Part shown: positions 31,930 to 39,780 of the stretch, one piece after another
Layout: each line of letters opens with the position of its first letter
Numbering within the stretch: the stretch's first letter is position 1
Assembly: GCF_001509475.1 (NCBI RefSeq)
Contig: NZ_LLZG01000392.1
Span: 1 to 45,089 of the forward strand
DNA length: 45,089 nt
Direction of reading: 5' to 3'
Origin: Streptomyces regalis
Lineage (GTDB): Bacteria; Actinomycetota; Actinomycetes; Streptomycetales; Streptomycetaceae
Position numbers and translations under genes: made by a program
Notes under the pieces: generated by a model
The model's database searches: none
Told to the model about the DNA's origin: nothing
The model's input: the letters and a program-made list of their open reading frames with translations, nothing else

Positions 31930-33401
31930 ACAAGCCCCTGCGCCGGATCGCCATCTTCTGCGGCTTCCTGATCCTCACCCTGCTGATCCGGGACAACTGG
32001 CTCCAGTACGTCAAGGCCGACAGCCTCAAAGAGGACCCCAAGAACCGCCGCGTCCTCATCGCCCGCTACGCCATCCCCCGCGGCGACATAATCGTCGGCG
32101 GCAACCCGATCACCGGGCACGCGGAAACCACGTCGGGCGACTTCAAGTTCAAGCGCACGTACAAGGACGGCGCCATGTGGGCGCCCGTCACCGGCTTCGT
32201 CTCGCAGGCCTACGGCGCCAACCAGCTGGAATCCATCGAGGACGGCATCCTCAGCGGCACCGACGACCGGCTCTTCTTCCGCAACACCCTCGACATGATC
32301 ACGGGTAAGGACAAAGAGGGCGGCAACGTCGTCACGACCCTCAACGCCGCCGCGCAGAAAGCCGCGTACGCCGGCCTGAAGAAGCAGGGCGGCAAGGGCG
32401 CCGTCGCCGCCATCGAGCCGTCCACCGGCAAGATCCTGGCGCTGGCCTCCTTCCCGTCGTACGACCCCTCCACGATCGCCGGCGGCAGCACCTCCGACGA
32501 AGAGGCCTGGAAGAAGCTCCAGAAGAAGAACAACCCCGACGACCCGATGCTCAACCGGGCGCTGCGCGAGGTCTACCCGCCCGGCTCCACCTTCAAGGTC
32601 GTCACCGCTGCCGCGGCGCTGGAGGACGGGCTGTACAAGACCGCGGACGAGAAGACGAACTCGCCGGACCCGTGGGTCATGAAGGGCACCACCACCAAGC
32701 TGCCGAACGAGGGCAACATCCCCTGCGAGAACGCGACGCTGCGGGTCGCCCTCCAGTGGTCCTGCAACACCGTCTTCGGCAAGATCGGCTCCGACCTCGG
32801 CAACGACAAGATGCTGGAGGAGGCCAAGAAGTTCGGCTTCACCGAGGAGCAGTTCACGCCGGTCCGCACCAGCGCGTCAGTCTTCTCCGACGACATGAAC
32901 CCCTCGCAGACCGCGCTGTCCTCCATCGGCCAGTTCAACACCGCCGCCACCCCCCTGCAGATGGCCATGGTCGCCTCGGCCGTCGCCAACGACGGCACGC
33001 TGATGAAGCCGTACATGGTCGACGAGGTCCAGACGCACAACCTCGACCCCCTCGAGAAGACCACCCCCGAGGAGATGAGCAAGCCGCTGTCGGCGGAGAA
33101 CGCCCAGATCCTGCAGTCGATGATGGAGACGGTCGTCGAGGACGGCACCGGCAAGAAGGCTCAGATCGAGGGCGCCAAGGTGGGCGGCAAGACCGGTACG
33201 GCCCAGCACGGTGTCGAGAACAGCGAGAACCCGTACGCGTGGTTCATCTCCTACGCCAAGCTCGACGACGGCAGCTCGCCGGTCGCCGTGGCCGTGGTGA
33301 TCGAGGACGACGAGGCGGTCCGCGACGACATCTCCGGCGGCGGCCTCGCGGCCCCCATCGCCAAGAGCGTCATGGAGGCGGTCATCGACAGTAAGAAGTG
33401 A
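31926..33401 (+). CDS. pbpA: PbpA: class B penicillin-binding protein (transpeptidase)
   Basis: A 491-residue class B PBP. An N-terminal signal anchor (about residues 7-22, RIAIFCGFLILTLLIR) leads to a dimerisation-like domain with RYAIPRGDIIVGG. The transpeptidase domain has SxxK at Ser221-Lys224 (PPGSTFK), SxN at Ser279-Cys-Asn281 (WSCN) and KTG from Lys422 (GGKTGTAQ). It cross-links peptidoglycan in the outer face of the membrane and is the partner of the SEDS protein upstream. In mycobacteria PbpA is controlled by PknB phosphorylation. It ends 169 nt before pknB, which appears to have its own promoter. Confidence 0.95.
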   Translation: MNKPLRRIAIFCGFLILTLLIRDNWLQYVKADSLKEDPKNRRVLIARYAIPRGDIIVGGNPITGHAETTSGDFKFKRTYKDGAMWAPVTGFVSQAYGANQLESIEDGILSGTDDRLFFRNTLDMITGKDKEGGNVVTTLNAAAQKAAYAGLKKQGGKGAVAAIEPSTGKILALASFPSYDPSTIAGGSTSDEEAWKKLQKKNNPDDPMLNRALREVYPPGSTFKVVTAAAALEDGLYKTADEKTNSPDPWVMKGTTTKLPNEGNIPCENATLRVALQWSCNTVFGKIGSDLGNDKMLEEAKKFGFTEEQFTPVRTSASVFSDDMNPSQTALSSIGQFNTAATPLQMAMVASAVANDGTLMKPYMVDEVQTHNLDPLEKTTPEEMSKPLSAENAQILQSMMETVVEDGTGKKAQIEGAKVGGKTGTAQHGVENSENPYAWFISYAKLDDGSSPVAVAVVIEDDEAVRDDISGGGLAAPIAKSVMEAVIDSKK

Positions 33402-33436
33402 CCCCGCTCACGTCCCCTTCACATTGGTGCACGTTG

Positions 33437-33455
33437 CGATACCGGTCCTGTATCG
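33437..33455. promoter_or_regulatory. Inverted repeat upstream of pknB
   Basis: CGATAC and GTATCG arms with a 7-bp spacer lie 116 bp before the pknB ATG, in the 169-nt pbpA-pknB gap. A possible -35 (TTGCGA, 33434-33439) overlaps the left arm. The size and place fit an operator; no regulator is identified. GTATC also recurs upstream of fhaA. Confidence 0.4.
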
Positions 33456-33570
33456 GGTTACGGGCTTGGCCAGGTCACACAAGATGAGCCGGGTACGGTA
33501 TGCCCGGACGGCACACCGACGCACCCACAAGGGTGACGGCGGGACCGACGGAGAGGGCTGGTAGGTAGCT

Positions 33571-35574
33571 ATGGAAGAGCCGCGTCGCCTCGGCGGCCGG
33601 TACGAACTGGGCCAGGTGCTCGGTCGTGGTGGCATGGCGGAGGTCTACCTCGCGCATGACACACGCCTCGGCCGCACCGTGGCGGTGAAGACGCTGCGCG
33701 CGGACCTCGCGCGCGACCCGTCCTTCCAGGCCCGGTTCCGCCGGGAGGCCCAGTCGGCCGCCTCGCTCAACCATCCCGCGATCGTGGCGGTCTACGACAC
33801 GGGCGAGGACTACATCGACAACGTGTCGATCCCGTACATCGTCATGGAGTACGTGGACGGCTCGACACTGCGTGAGCTGCTCCACTCCGGCCGCAAGCTG
33901 CTGCCGGAGCGCGCCATGGAGATGACCATCGGCATCCTCCAGGGCCTCGAGTACGCCCACCGCAGCGGCATCGTCCACCGCGACATCAAGCCCGCGAACG
34001 TCATGCTGACGCGCAACGGCCAGGTCAAGGTGATGGACTTCGGCATCGCCCGCGCCATGGGCGACTCCGGCATGACGATGACCCAGACCGCGGCCGTCAT
34101 CGGCACCGCCCAGTACCTCTCACCGGAACAGGCCAAGGGCGAGCAGGTGGATGCTCGCTCGGACCTGTACTCGACCGGCTGTCTGCTCTACGAGCTCCTG
34201 ACGGTCCGCCCGCCGTTCGTCGGCGACTCCCCGGTCGCCGTCGCGTACCAGCACGTACGTGAAGAGGCGCAGGCCCCGTCCGTCTTCGACCCCGAGATCA
34301 CGCCCGAGATGGACGCGATCGTGTTGAAGGCTCTGGTCAAGGACCCCAACTACCGCTACCAGTCGGCCGACGAGATGCGCGCCGACATCGAGGCCTGCCT
34401 CGACGGGCAGCCGGTGGCGGCGACCGCGGCCATGGGCTCCGTCGGCTACGGCGGCTACCCCGACGACCAGCCGACCACGGCCCTGCGCACCGCGGACGCC
34501 GGCGCCACGTCGATGCTGCCGCCCATGAACCCCGACGACGGCGGCTACGGCTACGACGACCGCATCGACCGGCGCCGCCAGAAGAAGTCCAACACCTCGA
34601 CGATCCTGCTGGTCGTCGCGGCTGTGCTGGTCCTCGTGGGCGCGATCCTCATCGGCAAGTGGGTGTTCGACGGGAATAAGGCGAGCAACAGCCAGGTGCC
34701 TGTTCCAAGCCTCATCGGCGAGACCGAGAACAGCGCGAAGGAACTGCTCGGCAACGTCGACCTCAAGCTGGGGACGGTCACGCCGAAGGAGTGCGCGAAC
34801 CAGCCCAAGGGCCAGATCTGCGAGCAGGACCCTGCTGCAAAGACCAAGGTCGACAAGAACTCCAAGGTCAACATCGTGGTGTCGACCGGTGCGCCGAAGG
34901 TGAGTGTGCCGGATGTCACGGGCCTGACCTTCGACAAGGCGAAGGCCCAGCTCGAGGACAAGGGCTTCACCGTCGAGCAGAAGACCGAAGAGTCCGACCG
35001 GACTCCAGGCATCGTCATCAGACAAAACCCAGACGGTGACACAGAGCGGGAGAAGGGCTCGACGATCACCCTCACGGTCGCCAAGGAGAAGGCTCAGTCG
35101 ACCGTCCCGGACGTCGCCGACAAGTCCTGCGAGGACGCGAAGGCCCAGATGTCGGCCAACGAGTTGGTCGGCACCTGCGTCGAGGTGGAGACCCAGGACC
35201 CCAACAAGGTCGGCAAGGTCATCGACACCGACCCGGCGATCGGCTCCCAGGTCGAGAAGAACTCGCCGGTGCAGATCCGGATCGGCAAGGCCGCCGAGCA
35301 GGAGCAGGTGGCGGTGCCGACCGTGACCCAGCTGACGGTCAAGGACGCCAGGAAGGCCCTCGAGGGCGTCGGCCTGACGGTGGGCAACGTCCAGGGCTCC
35401 ACGAACGACCAGGCCATCGTCTTCCAGCAGGACCCGCAGCCGAACACCCCGGTCGCCAAGGGCACACCGGTCAACCTGGTCGCGTTCGATCAGGGCGGCA
35501 ACAACAACGGCGGCGACGACGACGGCCAGATCTTCGGCGGCGTGACCGGAACGGCGGCCCGCACGGAGGACTGA
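33571..35574 (+). CDS. pknB: PknB: membrane Ser/Thr kinase with four PASTA repeats
   Basis: A 667-residue eukaryotic-type kinase. The kinase domain (about residues 11-275) has the Gly loop GRGGMAEVY, Lys40, HRDIKPAN (136-143) and DFG (156-158). The activation loop has Thr171 and Thr173 in TQTAAVIGTAQYLSPEQ, the same residue numbers as the autophosphorylated Thr pair of M. tuberculosis PknB. A juxtamembrane Gly/Tyr/Pro segment and one membrane helix (about 344-366) follow. Four PASTA repeats then start near VPSLIGETENSA, VPDVTGLTFDKA, VPDVADKSCEDA and VPTVTQLTVKDA. PASTA domains sense muropeptides or lipid II. Last gene of the cluster and probably expressed from its own promoter. Confidence 0.97.
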   Translation: MEEPRRLGGRYELGQVLGRGGMAEVYLAHDTRLGRTVAVKTLRADLARDPSFQARFRREAQSAASLNHPAIVAVYDTGEDYIDNVSIPYIVMEYVDGSTLRELLHSGRKLLPERAMEMTIGILQGLEYAHRSGIVHRDIKPANVMLTRNGQVKVMDFGIARAMGDSGMTMTQTAAVIGTAQYLSPEQAKGEQVDARSDLYSTGCLLYELLTVRPPFVGDSPVAVAYQHVREEAQAPSVFDPEITPEMDAIVLKALVKDPNYRYQSADEMRADIEACLDGQPVAATAAMGSVGYGGYPDDQPTTALRTADAGATSMLPPMNPDDGGYGYDDRIDRRRQKKSNTSTILLVVAAVLVLVGAILIGKWVFDGNKASNSQVPVPSLIGETENSAKELLGNVDLKLGTVTPKECANQPKGQICEQDPAAKTKVDKNSKVNIVVSTGAPKVSVPDVTGLTFDKAKAQLEDKGFTVEQKTEESDRTPGIVIRQNPDGDTEREKGSTITLTVAKEKAQSTVPDVADKSCEDAKAQMSANELVGTCVEVETQDPNKVGKVIDTDPAIGSQVEKNSPVQIRIGKAAEQEQVAVPTVTQLTVKDARKALEGVGLTVGNVQGSTNDQAIVFQQDPQPNTPVAKGTPVNLVAFDQGGNNNGGDDDGQIFGGVTGTAARTED

Positions 35575-35582
35575 CCCGGCAT

Positions 35583-35632
35583 ACATGGTTGAGCCCCGGC
35601 ACCCTGAGCAGGGTGCCGGGGCTCAACCATGT
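35583..35632. terminator. Perfect 23-bp hairpin downstream of pknB
   Basis: ACATGGTTGAGCCCCGGCAC and the next three bases pair completely with the opposite arm at 35610-35632, with a 4-nt loop (GAGC). It starts 9 nt after the pknB stop. There is no U tract, as is common for Streptomyces terminators. It separates the kinase cluster from the nuclease-like gene. Confidence 0.85.
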
Positions 35633-35640
35633 CCGCTGCG

Positions 35641-35663
35641 GTGTCCAGAGGTTGGCCGGACAC
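35641..35663. promoter_or_regulatory. GTGTCC/GGACAC dyad upstream of the nuclease-like gene
   Basis: Arms GTGTCC (35641-35646) and GGACAC (35658-35663) with an 11-bp spacer lie 113 bp before the GTG at 35776, right after the pknB hairpin. It could be an autoregulatory site for the DNA-binding-like N-terminus of that protein; this is only a suggestion. Confidence 0.3.
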
Positions 35664-35775
35664 TCGTTCCTTCGTCGATCGTGTCTTCACATTTCATGAC
35701 TCGTTGATCCGGTGGGGTGGGGAGTCAGAGCTCTGCCCCGGCCATACGGCCACACCGCGACCGGAAGGGCAGAAC

Positions 35776-36816
35776 GTGATCGACCAATCGGCACTGCTGG
35801 AGTCGAAGAGCCTGCGCGACAGCGTGCTGGAACGAACCGACGTGCTCGACAAGGTGAAGGCGCTGTCACTGCTGCCGGACGGGATGCATGTGACGACGGC
35901 GATGGTGGCGGCGTACTTCGGCGTCACCGCCGAGGCGATCCGGCAGCTCAAGGCACGCCACCGCGAAGAGCTGTCGTGCAGTGGAATGGTGACGCTTCAG
36001 GGCCCTGAGCTCGCAGAATTCAAGCGTGACGTCTTGTCACGCTTTCCCGGAGGTTATCCACAGCCCCGGGCGAGCCTCACTCTCTACTCACGCCGCGCCG
36101 TCCTGAACATCGCCATGCTCCTCCGCGACAGCGAGGTCGCGCGTCAGGTGCGCACGTACTTGCTCGACATGGAGTACCTGGTCCGCACACAGCCTGTGGA
36201 AAACCCAGCCCCCGCCGACGTCGCATCCCTCGACGACCGCATCGACCAGCGCATCACCCACATCCTCGGCAAGACCGTGGTCCCCATGTTCAACGCTTTG
36301 ATCGCCACCGCCGGCGAACACCGCCGCGAACTCATCGACCTCCGCGACGACGTCCAGAACGTCGAACGCAAGCTGTGCTGGCACCACCGGCGGATCAGCA
36401 CCCTGGAAGAGGACGCCCCGAGGGACCAGGTCAGGGCCTCCATCGCGGCCATGACCTGGCAGGCGTTCGAGCGTCATGTCGCCGACCTGCTGCGCCGGGA
36501 CGGCTGCACGGACGTCGTCGTACGGCAGGCCCGCAGCGACCGGGGCATCGACGTCACCGGGCGCACGGCCGACGGACGCAGCGTGGCCGTCCAGTGCAAG
36601 AACCGGGCAGGTCGCTCGTCCGTCCCCAGCGCTGACATGCAGAAGTTCGCCGGAGCAACGCGCGCGATCGGCCAGGTCGATATCGCACTCTTCGTCGCCA
36701 CCTGCAACTTCAGCAGCGAAGCACAAGCGATCGCCGATCTGAGCGGAGTCATCACCGTCAACCGCGACGAGCTGGAGGCATGGAGCGCAGGAGTGCGTCT
36801 CAAAGCCCTGCGATAG
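35776..36816 (+). CDS. HTH/antirepressor-like protein with coiled coil and Mrr-type nuclease domain
   Basis: A 346-residue, apparently undescribed combination. Residues about 25-135 look like a DNA-binding module: MHVTTAMVAAYFGVTAEAIRQL (HTH-like), LQGPELAEFKRDVL, then LTLYSRRAVLNIAMLLRDSEVARQVRTYLLDMEY, a pattern I know from phage antirepressor-like N-termini. Residues about 150-215 are a charged helical linker, probably coiled coil. Residues about 225-335 resemble the restriction endonuclease/Mrr catalytic fold: WQAFERHVADLLRRDGCTDV with Glu232, GIDVTGRTADGRSVAVQCKNR with Asp259, Gln273 and Lys275 (D...QxK), then ATRAIGQVDIALFVATCNFS. The catalytic set is complete. GTG start with GGAAGGG at 35763-35769. 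Flanked by hairpins, so transcribed alone. Function inferred: sequence-directed DNA cleavage, perhaps defence or regulation. Confidence 0.78.
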   Translation: MIDQSALLESKSLRDSVLERTDVLDKVKALSLLPDGMHVTTAMVAAYFGVTAEAIRQLKARHREELSCSGMVTLQGPELAEFKRDVLSRFPGGYPQPRASLTLYSRRAVLNIAMLLRDSEVARQVRTYLLDMEYLVRTQPVENPAPADVASLDDRIDQRITHILGKTVVPMFNALIATAGEHRRELIDLRDDVQNVERKLCWHHRRISTLEEDAPRDQVRASIAAMTWQAFERHVADLLRRDGCTDVVVRQARSDRGIDVTGRTADGRSVAVQCKNRAGRSSVPSADMQKFAGATRAIGQVDIALFVATCNFSSEAQAIADLSGVITVNRDELEAWSAGVRLKALR

Positions 36817-36830
36817 GCATCGCATGCGAA

Positions 36831-36869
36831 AAGCCCGAAGCCGCAAAAGGAAGTTGCGGCTTCGGGCTT
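36831..36869. terminator. Bidirectional hairpin between the nuclease-like and sortase genes
   Basis: AAGCCCGAAGCCGCAA (36831-36846) pairs perfectly with TTGCGGCTTCGGGCTT (36854-36869) across a 7-nt loop. It follows the nuclease-like stop by 14 nt and the minus-strand sortase stop by 45 nt. On the minus strand a TTTT run follows, so it should work as an intrinsic terminator for the sortase transcript too. Confidence 0.88.
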
Positions 36870-36914
36870 CCGCCATGTTAGGTGACTGCCCCCCCTCAAA
36901 GAGGGTCAGTCACG

Positions 36915-37676
36915 TCAGCGCAACTCCTCCGGCAACGTCCGCTCCTCATCCACCTTCTCCACCCGCTCCAGCTCCCCCCACACCACATACCGGTACCGGC
37001 TCGTGTACACCGGCGTGCACGTCGTCAGCGTGATGTAGCGGCCCGCCTTCGTCTTGCCCGACTCCTTCGGGACGGCGGAGAGGACCTTGACGTTGTACTT
37101 CGAGGTCTCGGGGAGGACGGCGTAGACCTTGTAGACGTACCACTTGTCCTTCGTCTCGAAGACGATCGGATCGCCCTTTTCGAGCTTGTGGATGTTGTGG
37201 AACTTCGCGCCATGACCGTCCCGGTGGGCCGCGAGGGAGAAGTTGCCCTTCTTGCCCGAGGTCGGAAGAGCCGCCTTGACCGGGTCGGTGTAGTAGCCGG
37301 CGACGCCGTCGTTGAGGATCTTCGACGTCGTGCCCTTCTCGACCAAGATCTCACCCTTGGTCATCGCGGGCACGTGGAGGAAGCCGATGCCGTTCTTGGC
37401 GTCGTACTCGGCGGGACGGCCGGAGTCCTCGTCCTGCTGGGCCCAGATGTCACGGACCTTGTCGGCCTGTTTGTCCGCCGCACGGTCGGCGACGACGTTC
37501 GTCCACCACAGGGAGTAGACGACGAACAGGCCCAGCACCAGGCCCGCCGTGATGAGGAGTTCCCCGAACACGCTGACCGCCATAGCGATCCGCCCCATGC
37601 CGCGGCGGCGAGCCGGGGGGCGCCGTGACGCGGGGGCGGCCGTGTGCTCTTCCGTGCCCTCGGTGGTCGATGCCAC
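36915..37676 (-). CDS. srtE2: Class E sortase
   Basis: A 253-residue class E sortase. A cytosolic Ala/Thr/Pro/Arg-rich N-terminus of about 30 residues leads to one membrane helix (about 32-56). The beta-barrel domain has catalytic His151 (SLAAHRDGHG), Cys220 (TLTTCTP) and Arg229. The 69-residue His-Cys and 9-residue Cys-Arg spacings equal those recalled for S. coelicolor SrtE1 (His251, Cys320, Arg329). It joins LAXTG-bearing surface proteins, such as long chaplins, to peptidoglycan. GTG start at 37676; it lies 13 nt after the upstream sortase stop. The srtE2 name rests on recalled gene order and the shorter N-terminus. Confidence 0.93.
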   Translation of the reverse strand: MASTTEGTEEHTAAPASRRPPARRRGMGRIAMAVSVFGELLITAGLVLGLFVVYSLWWTNVVADRAADKQADKVRDIWAQQDEDSGRPAEYDAKNGIGFLHVPAMTKGEILVEKGTTSKILNDGVAGYYTDPVKAALPTSGKKGNFSLAAHRDGHGAKFHNIHKLEKGDPIVFETKDKWYVYKVYAVLPETSKYNVKVLSAVPKESGKTKAGRYITLTTCTPVYTSRYRYVVWGELERVEKVDEERTLPEELR

Positions 37677-37689
37677 TTTTCATCTGCCC

Positions 37690-38934
37690 TTAACTGACGA
37701 GCGCATCCGGCTTGCCCTTGCTGCGCGGCCGTTCCTCGACCATCTTGCCCCAGACGATCAACCGGTACTTGCTGGTGAACTCCGGCGTGCATGTGGTGAG
37801 CGTGATGTAGCGGCCCGCCTTGGTGAAACCCGAGTCCCGCGGAACCGGATCAAGCACGCTCACATTGCTCGGCGACGTCACCGGCAGGATCGACGCCATC
37901 TTGTACACGAAGTACTTGTCCTGCGTCTCCACGACGATCTCATCACCCGGCGTGAGCCGGTTGATGTACCGGAACGGTTCGCCGTGAGTATTGCGATGCC
38001 CGGCCAGCCCGAAGTTGCCGGTCTTGGCGTCCGGCATCGCCGTCTTCAGCTTGCCCTCGCCGTAGTGACCGACCATGCCCCGGTCGAGCACCTTCTTGTT
38101 GCTGACGCCCTCCGCGATCGGGACGACGACGTCCAGCTTCGGGATGTGGAGAATGGCGAAGCCCTGCCCCGGCTCGAAGGACCCCGGAGCGCGCTTGCCG
38201 CTCGCCCAGTCGTCCTGGAGGCTGCTCGCCTCCTTGTCCGCCTGCGCATGCGCCCGGACGTTCGTCCACCACAGCTGGTAGCTCACGAACAGCAGCATCA
38301 GCACACCGGTAGTGATGAACACCTCACCGATCGCCCGGCTGGCAAGGACGGCCGGGCTGGGCTTGCGCGCGCGAGCCTGCCTACGGGCCTCCACGCGCGA
38401 GAGGGGGGCCTGAGAGGCCTCCGAGTCACTCTCGGCGGAATCGACGGCTTCGGACTCCGGACGGGAGCCCCCATGACGCCCGTGACGCCCCTTGGCGGCC
38501 CTTCTGCGGGCCGCACGGCCGCCCGTTGGGGTTCCTGTGGCTGAGGAGGCGGAGGAGGCGGGAGAAGCCAATGTGGACTGGTCGGCGGGCGGATCGGGTA
38601 TCCGCAGCGCTACGGTCTCGTCGTCGGGTGGCGGTATGTACGGTTCTGCGGACGGCTCTACATACGGTTCCGCGTACGGCTCTTGGGCCGCCGCAGCCCC
38701 CTCGCTGCCGTAACCGTCAACGCCGTAACCCTCGCTGCCGTAACCCTCAGCGCCCGCGGCGCCCTGCCCCTGAGCGACGTACCCCTCCCCGCCGTACCAC
38801 TCCCCGAGCGCACCGGACTCCTCGTACGGCTGCTGCCCGTACGAGGTGCCCTGATCGCCGACGCCGCTGTAGGAATCCGTGAAGGACTCCCCGTACGCGG
38901 CACCGGACTCGCGCTCGGGGCGCAGCGCGGTCAC
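37690..38934 (-). CDS. srtE1: Class E sortase with a long Tyr/Gly/Glu-rich cytosolic N-terminus
   Basis: A 414-residue sortase. The first ~215 residues are low complexity: Tyr/Gly/Ser/Glu-rich with near-repeats EGYGSEGYGVDGYGSEG, then EPYAEPYVEPSAEPYIPPP, an Ala/Ser stretch and an Arg/Lys-rich patch (RAARRRAAKGRHGRHGGSR). A membrane helix (AIGEVFITTGVLMLLFVSYQLWW) and the sortase barrel follow, with His313 (LAGHRNTHG), Cys382 (TLTTCTP) and Arg391. Spacings match SrtE1 of S. coelicolor, which also has a long N-terminus. GTG start at 38934 overlaps the stop of the PabA/TrpG gene (GTGA). The extended cytosolic part could bind other cell-wall or division proteins; this is inference. Confidence 0.92.
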   Translation of the reverse strand: MTALRPERESGAAYGESFTDSYSGVGDQGTSYGQQPYEESGALGEWYGGEGYVAQGQGAAGAEGYGSEGYGVDGYGSEGAAAAQEPYAEPYVEPSAEPYIPPPDDETVALRIPDPPADQSTLASPASSASSATGTPTGGRAARRRAAKGRHGRHGGSRPESEAVDSAESDSEASQAPLSRVEARRQARARKPSPAVLASRAIGEVFITTGVLMLLFVSYQLWWTNVRAHAQADKEASSLQDDWASGKRAPGSFEPGQGFAILHIPKLDVVVPIAEGVSNKKVLDRGMVGHYGEGKLKTAMPDAKTGNFGLAGHRNTHGEPFRYINRLTPGDEIVVETQDKYFVYKMASILPVTSPSNVSVLDPVPRDSGFTKAGRYITLTTCTPEFTSKYRLIVWGKMVEERPRSKGKPDALVS

Positions 38935-39569
38935 GCCCTGGCCCTGCCCACCACCGGGGCGAGCCCCGCCGACCTCGCCACCGCACCCTGGTCGCCGCAC
39001 TCCACCAGCCAGTTGGCCAGCATCCGGTGCCCGTGCTCGGTCAGCACCGATTCCGGGTGGAACTGCACGCCCTCGACGGGGAGTTCACGGTGGCGCAGAC
39101 CCATGATGATGCCGTCGTGCGTCCGAGCCGTGACCTCCAGCTCGGCCGGCACCGTCTCCGGCTCCGCCGCCAGGGAGTGGTAACGGGTCGCGGTGAAGGG
39201 CGTCGGCAGGCCCGCGAAAACGCCCCTGCCCTCGTGCTCGACCAGCGAGGTCTTGCCGTGCAGCAGCTCCGGCGCACGGTCCACCACACCGCCGTACGCC
39301 ACCTGCATCGACTGCATGCCGAGACAGACACCGAAGACCGGCACCCCCGTCGAGGCACAGTGCCGCACCATCTCGATGCAGACCCCCGCCTCCTCCGGCG
39401 TACCCGGGCCCGGCGACAGCAGCACGCCGTCGAAGCCGTCCTGGGCATGCGCCGTCGACACCTCGTCGTTGCGCAGCACCTCGCACTCGGCACCCAGCTG
39501 GTACAGGTACTGGACCAGGTTGAAGACGAAGCTGTCGTAGTTGTCCACGACGAGAATGCGCGCGCTCAC
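38931..39569 (-). CDS. pabA: Glutamine amidotransferase component II (PabA/TrpG family)
   Basis: A 212-residue class I glutamine amidotransferase with NYDSFVFNLVQYL at the start, LLSPGPGTPEEAG, the catalytic Cys82 in FGVCLGMQ, and His171/Glu173 in VQFHPESV. It supplies ammonia from glutamine to a chorismate-binding component I, making aminodeoxychorismate (folate) or anthranilate (Trp). The partner is not in the window, so pabA versus trpG cannot be settled. GTG start at 39569. Its place inside a sortase operon, coupled to genes on both sides by GTGA overlaps, is conserved in streptomycetes as I recall. Confidence 0.93.
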   Translation of the reverse strand: MSARILVVDNYDSFVFNLVQYLYQLGAECEVLRNDEVSTAHAQDGFDGVLLSPGPGTPEEAGVCIEMVRHCASTGVPVFGVCLGMQSMQVAYGGVVDRAPELLHGKTSLVEHEGRGVFAGLPTPFTATRYHSLAAEPETVPAELEVTARTHDGIIMGLRHRELPVEGVQFHPESVLTEHGHRMLANWLVECGDQGAVARSAGLAPVVGRARA

Positions 39570-39727
39570 TGGCCCTCCACCGTCACATCACCGAAGGGAA
39601 GCAGTGGCTCGGCCCACGGAAAGACGTAGTTGAACAGGACGTAGACAACGGCCACGACCAGAGCGAGCGAGATCAGCGCCCTCACCCACGCATTCCCCGG
39701 CAGATGCCGCCAGATCCAGCCGTACAT
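39566..39727 (-). CDS. 53-residue single-helix membrane protein
   Basis: A 53-residue protein with one helix at about residues 15-35 (VRALISLALVVAVVYVLFNYVF) flanked by MYGWIWRHLPGNAW and WAEPLLPFGDVTVEGQ. ATG at 39727 with GGAAGGG about 6 nt upstream. Its stop overlaps the GTG of the pabA gene. Small membrane proteins in such places often steady or regulate a neighbour, here perhaps a sortase, but nothing shows it. The upstream frame has no family character, so I keep the short form. Confidence 0.72.
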   Translation of the reverse strand: MYGWIWRHLPGNAWVRALISLALVVAVVYVLFNYVFPWAEPLLPFGDVTVEGQ

Positions 39728-39780
39728 GCCGTCCCTTCCGTCGCACCACGGCACCAGACTCACGCCGTACAGCCAACAGA

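Noticed and set aside
35776..36816. Toxin-antitoxin or restriction-modification pair with the nuclease-like gene
   Set aside because: No methylase or small partner gene is adjacent; both sides are closed by hairpins.
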